Assembly: GCA_907164885.2 (NCBI GenBank)
Contig: OU015499.1
Location: 161,436,590-161,500,589 of the forward strand
From: Dolomedes plantarius
Lineage: Eukaryota; Arthropoda; Arachnida; Araneae; Dolomedidae
Direction: 5' to 3'
DNA: 64,000 bases
The notes under the pieces were generated by a model. It was not told where the DNA came from and made no database searches. It worked only from the letters and a program-made list of their open reading frames with translations. The position numbers and the translations under genes were made by a program. Below are positions 46,304 through 57,705 of the stretch, in pieces (within the stretch, counting starts at the first letter, position 1; the number at the start of each line of letters is the position of its first letter).

Positions 46304-47776
46304 TCACAGAGTACAGGCAATAGATTTCTCTCCTGTGTGGATGCGCAGATGTTTTCTTAAATGACCCTGTCTAGAAAATCTTTTCTCGCATACAGCGCAG
46401 GCGAAAGGTTTCTCTCCTGTGTGGGTACGGAGATGTGTTCTTAAAGAACCCTGTTGAGAAAACCTTTTCTCACATACCGTGCAGGCGAAAGGTTTATCTC
46501 CTGTGTGGGTGCGGAGATGTGTTCTTAAAGAACCCTGTGTAGAAAATATTTTCCCACATACCGTACAGGCGAAAGGTTTCTCTCCTGTGTGGATGCGGAA
46601 ATGTGTTTTTAAATGAACCTGTTGAAAAAACCTTTTCTCACATACCGTGCAGGCGAAAGGTCTCTCTCCGGTGTGGATGCGGAGATGTGTTTCTAAATGA
46701 TCCTGTTTAGAAAATCTTTTCCCACACACCGCGCAGGCGAACGGTTTTTCTCCTGTGTGGGTGCGGAGATGTCTTTTTAACTCACCCTGCCGAGAATATT
46801 TTTTCCCACACACCGTGCAGGCGAACGGTTTTTCTCCTGTGTGGGTGCGGAGATGTCTTTTTAACTCACCCTGCCGAGAATATCTTTTCTCACATACAGT
46901 ACAGGCGAAAGGTTTCTCTCCTGTGTGGATGCGGAGATGTGTTTCTAAATGACCCTGTTGAGAAAATCTTTTCTCACATACCGTGCAGGCGAAAGGTCTC
47001 TCTCCCGTGTGGATGCGGAGATGTTTTTCTAAATGATCCTGTTTAGAAAATCCTTTCCCACATACCGTGCAGGCGAAAGGTTTCTCTCGTGTATGGATGC
47101 GGAAATGTATTTTTAAATGACCCTGAAGAGAAAATGTTTTCTCACATACAGTACAAGCGAAAGGCCTCTCTCCTGTGTGGGTGCGGAGATGTGTTCTTAA
47201 ATGACCCTGCTGAGAAAATCTTTTCTCACATACAGTGCAGGCAAAAGGTTTCTCTCCTGTGTGGATGCGGAGATGTGTTCTTAAATGACCCTGCTGAGAA
47301 AATCTTTTCTCACATACCGTGCATGCGAAAGGTTTGCCTGCTGTGTGGGTGAGATGTTTTCTTAAATTAATCTGTTGAGAAAAACTTTTCTCGCATACCG
47401 TGCAGGCGGAAGGTTTATCTCCTCTGTGGGTCCGGTGATGTCTTATTAAATCGCTCTGTACATCAAATCTTCTCTCACATACAGTGCATGCGAAAAGGTT
47501 CTCTCCTGTGTGGGTACAGGAAGTTTTATCAGCAATGTGGTTGGAATGATGCGTATTTAAGGAGGCCGACTGTGAAAATCTGTCACATAAATTACATTTA
47601 ACAATTTCCTCGGTGCGAGAAAGAATCTGTGCACTGCAACTTTTTATATTTAGACTAATTCTACTTGTGTTACATGGAGAGAATTCTTCCGCTTTAGTAG
47701 GGTTTAGCTTGCATGAATGGCTTTCGTTGGAAGGCTCTTTTAGACTGGAAATGCACGATATTTCTTTTTCTGGCAT
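46304..47776 (-). CDS. C2H2 zinc-finger protein, tandem array of 14 fingers
   Basis: Likely a nuclear sequence-specific DNA-binding protein; target unknown. I chose the ATG at 47774-47776 (MPEKEIS), giving about 490 codons. The open frame continues upstream for 59 codons, but a strong 3' splice site at 47892-47893 makes that part 5' untranslated or spliced. The N-terminal 100 residues have no recognised domain (no KRAB, ZAD or BTB seen here). A degenerate finger (CNLCDRFSQ) precedes 14 C2H2 units of C-X2-C-X12-H-X3-H form with TGEKPFACTVC linkers. Unit 2 lacks one residue in its histidine region (KHLTHTAGK). The array ends in a partial unit, KSIACTL, caused by a frame change. Contact residues repeat often (QQGHLR, RQGELK), so the array is homogenised. 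Confidence 0.85.
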   Translation of the reverse strand: MPEKEISCISSLKEPSNESHSCKLNPTKAEEFSPCNTSRISLNIKSCSAQILSRTEEIVKCNLCDRFSQSASLNTHHSNHIADKTSCTHTGENLFACTVCERRFDVQSDLIRHHRTHRGDKPSACTVCEKSFSQQINLRKHLTHTAGKPFACTVCEKRFSQQGHLRTHLRIHTGEKPFACTVCEKRFSQQGHLRTHLRTHTGERPFACTVCEKTFSLQGHLKIHFRIHTREKPFACTVCGKGFSKQDHLEKHLRIHTGERPFACTVCEKRFSQQGHLETHLRIHTGEKPFACTVCEKRYSRQGELKRHLRTHTGEKPFACTVCGKKYSRQGELKRHLRTHTGEKPFACAVCGKRFSKQDHLETHLRIHTGERPFACTVCEKRFFQQVHLKTHFRIHTGEKPFACTVCGKIFSTQGSLRTHLRTHTGDKPFACTVCEKRFSQQGSLRTHLRTHTGEKPFACAVCEKRFSRQGHLRKHLRIHTGEKSIACTL

Positions 47777-47891
47777 GGCGACGTTTCTGTACACGATGAT
47801 GAGAAAACTAACTGCTAGCAATAAGTTGAACGTGAAAACTTTCGACACCTCAAATATTCTAGTATAGCATCGTACAATCTGTACCGAGCAC

Positions 47892-47893
47892 CT
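47892..47893 (-). other. 3' splice site before the zinc-finger exon
   Basis: On the minus strand ctcctgtctttacag|gtgctcgg follows an A/T-rich tract, a good acceptor. The same site is kept in copy A (11059-11060). The donor exon is not identifiable in the window. Confidence 0.55.
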
Positions 47894-48241
47894 GTAAAGA
47901 CAGGAGAAAAAAAATTGAATTATATATATATATATAAACATTTTGAACGCCAATGTTCCATAAATGGAACATCAAAGTTCGGAGAAAAATACTATTCGCA
48001 TTGCTCTTTACAAATTATTAAGTCGATTTATAAGAACGAAAGTATGGATTGATTTTTTGGCATCGAGGTTACGTTAATAAAATAAATAGTGTCTAGGGGA
48101 AACTAATTTCGGCGAACAAAGTTCAAAAATTCATATAAAATTCAAAATTTATCAAATGGTTTTATAAATGTGAGTAATTAAAAACGATTACTTTGTTGGT
48201 AGAACATAAGTTATGACAAAAAGGATTAAATTTTCATACTA
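47894..48241. other. Non-coding upstream of zinc-finger exon
   Basis: Intron or upstream sequence shared with copy A; short TA run near 47921-47934. No feature recognised. Confidence 0.4.
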
Positions 48242-48428
48242 CAGTTAGCTCTCTGTTTAACGACGTTCTACTTAACGACGATCTCTATTTAAAGACGATA
48301 TTTCCCAGTCCCGGCCTCTCCGACGTTATAGGAAATGTTACTTTTTTACAAATTCTGTTTAAAAGCGATCTCTACTTCAGGACGATTTTTCACGGTCCCT
48401 TGAAAGTCGTTAAACAGAGAGCCAACTG
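48242..48428. mobile_element. Chimeric MITE (pogo/Tigger-like), copy B
   Basis: Same TIRs and TA flanks as the two copy-A MITEs. Its left half, including acttaacgacgatctctatt and ggcctctccgacg, matches the first copy-A MITE. Its right half (taggaaatgttac, gcgatctctac, cacggtcccttg) matches the second. Left flank matches that of the first, right flank that of the second. Confidence 0.88.
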
Positions 48429-48439
48429 TATCTACAAAA

Positions 48440-49300
48440 ATAGATGTTAATGGAATATCTAATAAAGACGGATTTGATCCTGCAGTATCTTCAACTTCAA
48501 AGCGAAAACTTAAGTCAAAAGAGAAAAATATCCAACATTATTGGAAAAAATGAAAGTTTTAAATAAATCCTAAAAATTGAAAGCATTGAGAATATTTCTG
48601 AAATGTTCCTTAAGTTGGTTACCTTAGCTTCAGTTGAAATATTTCACAAGTTCAGACCAATAGAATATCTATTCCATTTATCAAATATCTTGGATCCTCT
48701 TGAGTCATGTGAGTTCGATCTCGAGTTATGTGAGAGCGTCTATCCAGTGTTGAAAATACAGAAAAGCATGAAATTTTCTTTGACAACTCTTTCTCACTAC
48801 ATAAGCTCTGTACTGAGTTGTCTGAAAAAGGTTTCAAAGGAATTGGCACGATACCGGAAATTTGGACAGGAAGATGTCCTCCCAGATCACCAAATAAAGC
48901 CTCAAAATGGCAAAAAAGGAAATTTTTGGTACTGAAGTGACGGTGAATATTCCATTTCCCGCTGGAAAGACAGTACTGTTGAAACTATAGCACCCAATTA
49001 TTTGACACACGAGCCTATCAGTAAAACCAAGCGATTCTGTCCAGCACAAAAAAGAACTGATGTTTCTCAGCCACATCTGATAAAAACTTATAGTGAGGGA
49101 ATGGGAGGTGCGGATTTGCGAGACAAGACTTCTTGGATCATATTGACATTATGTTTAGAAGCAAAAAATGGTACTGGAATCTATTTAACAATGGTCAAAA
49201 CATGGCTGTCACTGCTGGATAAATTTTGCATTTACATTTGCAGAAAGGTACAACAGCAGAGCAATCATATCTCAATTTTCGGAGAGAAGTAACGAAGTTT
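48440..49300 (+). pseudogene. piggyBac transposase remnant (copy B)
   Basis: Landmarks in order across shifting frames: KHEIFFDNSFSLHKLCTELS (about 48768, with a conserved catalytic D), GFKGIGTIPE (about 48831), SRWKDSTVETIAPNYLTHEP, then QPHLIKTYSEGMGGADLRDK (about 49068-49127), the family's V-P-x-Y-N-x-x-MGGVD region. RSKKWYW-type sequence follows in another frame. Frame changes rule out a functional protein. The N-terminal acidic region present in copy A (12180-12310) was removed with the MITE-bounded deletion. Confidence 0.82.
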
Positions 49301-51059
49301 GTTTCCTTCGCATGAAACCGAAAATCCACTCTGTTCCTGGACCTCGCGCACATTGCTCTGAATCTTTCAGACGATCAGAAACACATATCTTGTGCTCGCT
49401 ATTTTTCTCCTATATCCGGCTATTTTTCTGCTTGTGATATTTCTGAATAACGTTTAGAAATTTAATTACAACTACTAAAAAATTGAGATTTGAATTTAAA
49501 TGTCGGTAATCATATTTTATGAAATAATTTTTTTAATTTACACATAGTTCTTGTTTGAGTTTTAATGTGATTCTTATCAATAAACAGTTTGTGTTATCGT
49601 TCGATCTTAGTGCGGCGTGTAAAAGTTTAACACTGTACCATTCCTCCCATTTCGTATTTTTCACGTGAAATTAATAGCAATATATAAAAGTTTGTGCTAA
49701 GAAATGATATATCTGTAAACTAAGATGTTCTAAATTATGTTCGTCTAATTAAATTACTGATCATTTTAAATTTATTGTAATTAGGGCACCAGGTTCCTTA
49801 GCTATCGTCATTCTTTTGCCCTGGTAGATCATAATGACGTGCTGAGATTTGATATGTTTCGGTTTGTAGGACTCTCTACAAAACTACTGCTATGGACCCG
49901 ATTAATAATGGACAAGCAATATTAATATTTTCTCCTTTATATTCCTTTCAGTCGTCTGTAAATCATAATAATTTCATCGTAAATTGTTAAGTCTAATGCT
50001 CCGAGAAATTCCAGGGATTAACATCTGATGAAAAACCTTGGTTACCAAAAGATTCAAAAGTTTATAAAACTAATAAAATATGTAAAATTATAACAGGAAA
50101 AAACACAGAATACCTGGCTTATGGGTTTGGTTAGGCATAATTCTTTCGATTGTAGTTTGGTGGCTACAGATAATTTTCACCACACTGTCTCCACATTTTA
50201 ATCTATGTTATGTATATAATGCATTAGAATTTACAATAGTCTAAATTCATCAAATTTCTTTCCGTTCATTTGCTGTGCAATAGGGCTTTTATGCGATTCT
50301 TTCCATAATGTGCATCAAACATTTCAAAACAGTTATCTGTGGACCTCTTGTAGTCTATGAGATACACCTCAGGAATACACGGCTGATAAGGTCTTCTCCA
50401 GACCATCACCTTTTAAATATTGTATTACGAGATCGTAAACACGGAATAAAAATTCTAAACAAAATAAATCCACACAGTTTCGATGTGATACTCCTTAAAA
50501 ATTACTTGTGAGAACAATTTCAAAGTTTCACAGAAATGTTAATTCAGAACTGCTTAAAGAAGTTTTACCCGTGTTAGTTTTCTCGCAATATATTTTGTAA
50601 TTTTTTTTTTGTACTCTCCGGATTGTAAATAAAATATGCCGAATGAATGTGGGGAGTGACTTGAATCTCAACCTGTCACATACTGATTGGACACAGCTCG
50701 GTATTATAGTAAAGAAACAATTTCACAGCCGTCACAGGAAAAAGAAATTACATATACACACTTCAGTACAAAAATAATTACATTATATATCGGTCTTACT
50801 AAAATTTCGGCTGAAGTACGATACTCGTACCGATGCGTGAAGTGTGGCAATAAAAATTTCATCGCGGTGACCTCAGTCTTTAAGGTAACCGTACTTGCTC
50901 GTTTCAGACGTGCAGAGGGGGTTTGTTTATGAACGGTATTTTTTCGTATCGAAATGTCTTTACCGATACGTAATAAATAATTAATGCATTGATAGATATT
51001 GCTTTTCCGCATTATTTGTACATTTAAAATATCTTTTCCCCCATTGAATTTTTTTTTTC
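49301..51059. other. AT-rich, no recognised gene
   Basis: Collinear with 13431-15059. No recognised domain or element. Confidence 0.45.
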
Positions 51060-51450
51060 AGAATAAAAAAAAAAGGTTTTCAACTGGGAGTGCTGGGTGA
51101 TTTCTGCTAAATTAAAATGTCAGATAATCAAAGAAATTTTTTTTAAAAATTGGTATTTTTTTAAGATATTTCTATATTTCAAAAATATCGGTATATGATA
51201 TTTTGCTGATTTTTACATTTTATTTTATCAATTTTTTAAGAATTTATTATATTTTTCGGGGGTGGTGTATGTGTTTAAATTCATGTAAGGATTTTTAACT
51301 AAAGCTCAATTTTTCTAAAAAATTATGCTTTTGGCATTTCTATAAAACGTTGCAAACAATTTTATATATCCTGGTTCCGGCACGTCTTCCTCATTTGTCA
51401 TGAATTTTTAAAACTTTCACTTTCTTGAGGGATGGATATTCAATGGTTAC
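51060..51450. repeat. Repeat R, copy B
   Basis: Duplicate of 15060-15475, with the patch ttttcgggggtggtgtatgt. See also 53610-54005. Confidence 0.7.
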
Positions 51451-53189
51451 GCAAGCTTTTATATTAAATTTTATTCTTATGAATGCTTATTTATGCATTT
51501 ATTTCTATGGAAAAAAAGTCTTTATTTTCTGCTGTATTCACATGGATGTTGGGCCAAAGAGTCCTTAATAAAGTCTATGACTAAAGAGTAATGCTAGAGA
51601 TTTATGACATTCTTTGAGATTGGTTGATAAGAACCGTAAACATTTTTCCAATTCTGAATTGCATACATCCACTAAGCCAGTTATGTAAGCACAAAGGGGG
51701 ACTTATTACTACGCAATAAATGTACAAGAAATAAATGATCTATTTCTATAAAAATGTATTATAAAAATGATCTATACCTATAAAAATGTACCCTGGGACC
51801 AAAAATGTGAATTATATTATCTTTTAAATTCTGTTTAAACTTGTTGATAATAAAAACGTTTTACTATAAATCTAAAAAAGCTGAGATAAAATTAAAAACT
51901 AATAATAATTAGAATTAGATTGATTACCTTGAATTACCTTTCTACTGGATAATAAAATAAATAAAATGATAGTGTGATTCAGAGAATATTGGAAAACCAA
52001 TTTGTTCTTACAGTATAAGGTAATCTCATAACATTTTTCATTTTTTGTATCAAGTCAAATGATTTCCTAATAGACTGGAAATACTTAGGTCAGAGCTCTA
52101 CAATACAGTTCAGCGCTACATGAAATCAGATGAAGATTAAGCTATACCTATTATAACACTTCTTGGTTAGAGAAAATCACACCATCCTCCACATAAACAA
52201 TGAGATAAAAAAAGCAATAAATCACTTTTCATGATAGACTATGAAATATTTTATTCTTCAGTCATAAATGTCACATGCACTGAGAGAAACTGTAAAAGTG
52301 TAATACCATATTTAACAAAACAGTGATTAAAGAAACATATGTACATAGTATACAAAACAGTAATACTCCCACAAATTAAATTTTTTTAGGGATAAGAAAA
52401 TAAAAAAACAATCTATAGTCATATAAAATTTCCTACATGATGAAATTTAAACTGTATAGTTCATATACAAACACTGTTATGGTCCTTTTATAAATCACTT
52501 TCCATCAAACTATTTTTGTTCCCTGGGATATGAAAAAATATTTTTTCTGTATTTTGTACACATAAGCTCAGGTAAGGATAATAGCAAAACATTTATTGTC
52601 TTTATTTCCAGCAAATGTGACAAAAAGAAAAAGATACTGTCTAACAAACAAGTTATTGTTACTTTCAAAACAAATTCTACGCCAAAATTTTGTTACATAA
52701 ATCCCATTGGAGTATCAAATATTTACACACTGGTATAAGGCAGCCAACAATAACAGATTGTTGAGCTTATACCAGAATGCAAAAAATCAGAAAACTCAAA
52801 ATATCTGGGGTATAGGGTTTGGATTAGGAGCATTTAGATCTTTCAAAACCAATTTCTTGAGGTAGAGAGTTACAATCTATAACATTTGTGATTGGATTAC
52901 AGAGTACAAGAGAGAGAGGATTTAAAGTAATTTTATTCAAATTTCATTTAATAAAATATCAATATTTCAATACATCAATATTTTATTTAACTTTGTCTAA
53001 AAACTTCAAGTTTTCTTTAAAAGATTTTCATAAAATTCAGAGGGTGCAGAGTATTTTTCAGGTTTCTCAACAAAATAATCACTTAAAAGTAGATCACGAA
53101 ATATAAAAGGGGTAAAATGTGGTGAAAAAAAAATGGCACATGACACCATGAATATACCAAGATAAATTTGTATTAATTTAAGCTGTGAA
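51451..53189. other. AT-rich, no recognised gene
   Basis: Collinear with 15476-18020 minus the Helitron-like element. No gene recognised. Confidence 0.45.
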
Positions 53190-53609
53190 CACCACTGCAT
53201 ATATGCCTATGAATACAAAGAACACATTCTGCCCATTTTCAATTACAATACTTAGGACCTGTTCGATTTTCAAGGAAGAACTATACATAATTCAGAATTA
53301 TCTGATTTCCCAAGAAATTATTACTTCCCCCCCCCCCTGGTTTTTAACATCTTGGAAGCCTCCTGTCAGTGGTGACTCTACATAGAGGTGAAATAGGCAG
53401 AACCTAGGGCCTTACATGGCTGAAACAAATGAAAGGACATATTTACATGCATATTTTTGTTATGAATGTAAATGACATCTGAGAGAGAAAGAAAAAGGTT
53501 TTATATGTTAATGAATTAAATTTTAATATGAATTCCTCATTTTAGTAGTAGCATGGTATGATATATTGGCAAAAATTAACTTCATAAGTAAGCTATAGCC
53601 AAGGGAAGA

Positions 53610-54005
53610 CATGGATTATATTTTTTTTTTCAGAAAAATTTTTTTTCAAGTGGAAGTGCTAGGTGATTTCTGCTAATTTAAATTGTCAGATAATCAAAGA
53701 AATTTTTGAAAAAAATTGGTATTTTTTTATATATATTTCTATATTTTAAAATATCGGTATATGATATTTTACATTATATATTATCAATTTTTTAAAAAAA
53801 ATTTTTTTTTTCGGGGGTGGTGTATGTGTTTAAATTTTTGTAAGGGTTTTTAACTAAAATTCAATTTTTCTAAAAACTTTTGCTTTTGGATTTTGGCATT
53901 TCCATAAAATGTTGCAAACAATTTTATATATCCTGGTTCCGGCACATCGTCTTCATTTGTCACGAATTTTTAAAACTTTCACTTTCTTAAGAGATGTATA
54001 TTCAA
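53610..54005. repeat. Repeat R, third instance
   Basis: Matches 51060-51450 with clearly more differences than that block shows to copy A, so it is an older, independent copy. Its end (gatgtatattcaa) runs straight into the hAT fragment, the same junction type as at 21712-21735. Confidence 0.7.
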
Positions 54006-54757
54006 TAAAGGGAAAGTTTTAAGATAGAAGCAGCTCTAAAAACGCTATAAATAATTTAGATTTATAGCTTTTTTAGAGCTGCTTTCTGCTATAAAACACT
54101 TCGTACAGTATATCACTTGGATAGCAGAGTGCAGAAACAGTGGGATGGTGCCAGCAATGATCACTGCAAATGAAATCGCTGAAGTACTTAATGTTTTAAA
54201 AGAATTTAAGGAAATTCAGAGGAGGAAGAAATAAAACATTTTTTCGGTACAAAATACCAGATGACAGGAATGAAAATTCAAAAGACATGTTCAAAACGGA
54301 GTATTTTTTGATAATTATTGACATTTCACAGTACTGTACTTCAAGGTTTTGAGCTGAACAAATATGAACAAAATTTTAGGTTTATTCATGACATAAATCA
54401 GTTAAAGGAAAAACCTGCAGAAATTCTCCATAGTTGAAAGCAACTTCAGGAAGTTTTTACTGTGTGAAGTCAGGGAAAATTGTACTCTGCTATACTAGCA
54501 GAACAACTTTACCAAAACCGAAGATCTTTAGAAGAACTATACCTACAGACTTAAAATTTTGTACGATTCTAAAGTACATGATTGAGAACAGTATGGACCA
54601 TGTTTAACCAAAAATCTACGTGTTTATAATTATTTTGACTATTCCAATATGTGTAGCTAGTGCTGAACAGTTGCTCTCAAAGTTAATCAAGACCTATTTG
54701 AGATCCACCATGTATGAAGAAAGGTTGTCTTCCCTTGCAATATTGTCAATTGAATGA
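54006..54757 (+). pseudogene. hAT transposase C-terminal fragment (ZMYM1-like lineage)
   Basis: It reads INQLKEKPAEILHS, then PKIYVFIIILTIPICVASAE and QLLSKLIKTYLRSTMYEERL, SSLAILSIE and a stop at 54755-54757. This is the hAT dimerisation end. Several stops upstream show decay. It is related to, but distinct from, the hAT at 33418. The 21710-22355 fragment is the same sequence ending just before the SAE motif. Confidence 0.72.
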
Positions 54758-56636
54758 TACATTGCTTCAAAATTGGTCTTTCCCACAATTATTGATGATT
54801 TTAAAGCTGCTAATAGTAGAAAAGTTGTTTAGTAAATTCCAGGTAAATTCCTTAGTTTTTTATATTATTCAGTTATAAATGTATTGTAAATTTTATTTTA
54901 TAAAAATAAATTTATACTAGAATAATTATTCTATTGTATAATCATTATCTAACTAAATCATGGCACAACAGTCCCAATGTGGACCAAAGCCTGTGGTGCC
55001 CATCTCCGCTTCGGGTGCCATACAGCATATGTCTCGGTCAGGTAGTACAAATATTATACTTCAAACATATTTTCTAACAACAGACTTGGTGAATCAGAAA
55101 TCATTGTATTACAAGTACAAAGAAATGTGGTGCCTAGGTCATAAAGTTTTTTCAGGATAAAAAGTTATTGCTTATTCTCGTAGAAAGTAAAGAACAATTG
55201 TCTTCCGCCGCATTTTCACTGCTATGCAAGTAAAACATATTTACATACCTTGCAGTGTATAGCTTCTGTACAGAAGAAACTGAAGAATCGAAAGGAGAAA
55301 ATACCAAAATTGGCACTTTGGAGTTCAATCTAAATACAACACCATGAATATAGTACTGCAGGTTCTCTTGTGAAAAGAGGTCTACGAATTTTAAAAGTTT
55401 CTGAAAAACTCCTTTAAATAGTTGAATGGTTTAATAGAGCTAAATACCTACTGAAACTTCAGTTACTAAAAGATGATTCAGTGAGATAACATGCAAAGTG
55501 AAAGATACAAAATACCCACAATTTTTCTGATGAAAAGATTTACATGTCTAAATCAAGACAACAGATTTTGGCAACTAGTCAAGTGTTCTCTTTATAAAAT
55601 TTTAAGAAGTCTCTGAAACCAAACTCACAACAGTCCACCACAGAATTAAAACGATATGAGTAATCATAAGACTGCCTTAGGAATACTATGCATAAAAGGA
55701 TAGAAAATATGTATAGAATAAATTATCAAAGGCAGGGCTGGTTTGATCCAATTGCACTTGGATTAGATATAACTGGACCCGAGATAGCACAGAGCCATAC
55801 ATGAAGATATATTTAATATATGTTTGAAACGAAGTACTGAGATCATTTAGAAACCTTCTAGAATGCCTGATAAAGATAGCCATTCAGGTTTCGAACAAGT
55901 CTTAGTTGGAGTCATGGAGCTTGCAACTTATTTAGTAGTCACTCATGAATTTCGGGGAACACATTTACAAAAATGAAAAAGGATATTGAATTATGAGTAT
56001 GTGGATGAACCAATACATAACTGGAAAGAAATGTTTGAGGTGCATTGTTTTTAACAAATACCATAGAAAGTGAGACAGGATAGAGAAGCTTATTCCAAAC
56101 AATTCCACAGAAAACACATAGAAGATATGCATCGGAACTACAAATTGTTTTGACAAATGGAAAAATTATTCAGAATAATGACTAAATGATGTCTATAAAA
56201 GATGTAGACATAGAAGAAATGGAAGTATTAAAACCTACTGTTTCGGGAAATCTATAAAATTCTACAATTGCTATAAATAACAGCCACTGGCTTTTGAAAT
56301 GTATATATATATCTTTAAAGATATTTTTAACCATTCATATAACTATAGAATTGGGAAAAGTAAGCTTTTGTAAATAGATATCAATTAAAACATACCTGAG
56401 GTCAACAATATCGCAGGAGAGACTCAACAGTCTTGCAATACTGTCTATAGAGCATGTAGAAACTAGGAAATAAAAATTAAATCAATTTGTAAATGATCTT
56501 GCAAATAAAAAATATGTAGTCTAGCTATTTCTTAGTTTTCTTTTGTTATAAACGTACATAAAAAAGGATATATAACCACCTTCATAATTTTTCTCTTTCA
56601 TACTTCACATGAAATGTTTTTTTCTTTTATTGTATA
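54758..56636. other. AT-rich, no recognised gene
   Basis: The first 890 bases belong to the copy-B-only segment; the rest is collinear with 18070-19078. No gene recognised. Confidence 0.45.
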
Positions 56637-57705
56637 CTAGCTGTACCCGTCCCGGCGTTGCTCGGTAATGTAATTACCAATTTTTTAGTAGCCTTAACCC
56701 TTTGTTAATGGGCGTCGCTGTCATCCTTTTCCTCACCACGATACATTATTTTACCCATATAAATTTAATCCTTTCTGGCACATTTTAGCAAAATTTTTGA
56801 CATAGGATTACTTAAAACTTTCCACAACAGTCAGTGAGAGGAAAAACGTATTAAGATGTTTATTGTGCTGAAATTCTTTGAAATCTTCATAGATTTTTTC
56901 CACAAACACACCACAAATTATATGATATTAACTAAGTGTTGGCCAAAAAAATTACGGCATTACTAAATGCGATTTTTTTAGTCGATTATCACTGCAAAAG
57001 TAATCGATTTCCTTTAACCACCCAATCCCTCATAGAAAACAAACGCCCCAACACATCACGTGCTTGACGTCGAAAAAGACACGCCTATTTTCCCCTGCTT
57101 TACCTTCGTCCGGAAATGAAGAACGAAATCTCCAAAATGAGATTTCTCGCAAGAGTTTCCGAATCATAAAATAAATTATTAAAAAATAACTACAATTTGT
57201 AAATTAATTTTGGTTCTGGCTTTCGAAACTGTGATGTCTAGGGTCTCTGAGATAAAAATTTCGTAAAAATATAACAACACTTACGTATCGATTTGACAAT
57301 TTGGAAAAAAGGGTCGCGGCCAAAATCGCGTTTTTTTCCCGAAAAACGGGTGCGTGCAGACGATCGAAAAAAAAATCACAATTAATCGATAAATTAAGAC
57401 AGACAATTTTAATTGTGATTTCCGTATAGTGTCATCTTTCCCGTATAGGCTCGTCCGAAAAAAAAAAAATTCTTGGACGCATACGTTAGGATTTACGGAG
57501 CTTTTACTCGTCCGGGAGCTCCAAATCGCGACTAAATATTTAATTACGGAAAATCTAATTAAAAAATCGAAAAAAGGGCTTCGAGGTGCATAATGCGACC
57601 TCGGGGGGCATCTTCGTGTCGAATCTCAAGACTGTCCGACCTGCCGTCTTTGCGCCGTGCCGCGAGCAGACAAAAACTCGGTCACACACGCACAGACTTT
57701 GCCTT
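56637..57705 (-). mobile_element. Helitron-like insertion (copy B only)
   Basis: Copy A has the uninterrupted tgtatattagaatttt (about 19063-19078). In copy B the sequence from ctagctgtacccgtcccggc to cacagactttgcct splits it after tgtata. On the minus strand the 3' end reads gccgggacgggtacagCTAG followed by T, a Helitron-type end with a small CCG-gga-CGG hairpin. The 5' end (aggcaaagtctgtgcgtg) does not start with a clear TC at the junction, so that boundary is uncertain. The 1069-bp interior is richer in CpG than the flanks and has no recognised protein. Confidence 0.65.

Larger units (their letters stand above)
53190..55645. other. Segment present only in copy B
   Basis: About 2.45 kb replaced in copy A by the palindrome-bearing junction at 18023-18092. 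It contains a poly-C run (53327-53337), repeat R (53610-54005), a hAT fragment (54006-54757) and otherwise featureless AT-rich sequence. No clean target duplication frames it, so deletion from copy A is more likely than insertion here. Confidence 0.7.

Noticed and set aside
46304..47500. Regular 84-base repeats considered as a CRISPR or satellite array
   Set aside because: Each unit encodes a zinc finger with TGEKPFAC linkers in one frame; there are no unique spacers.
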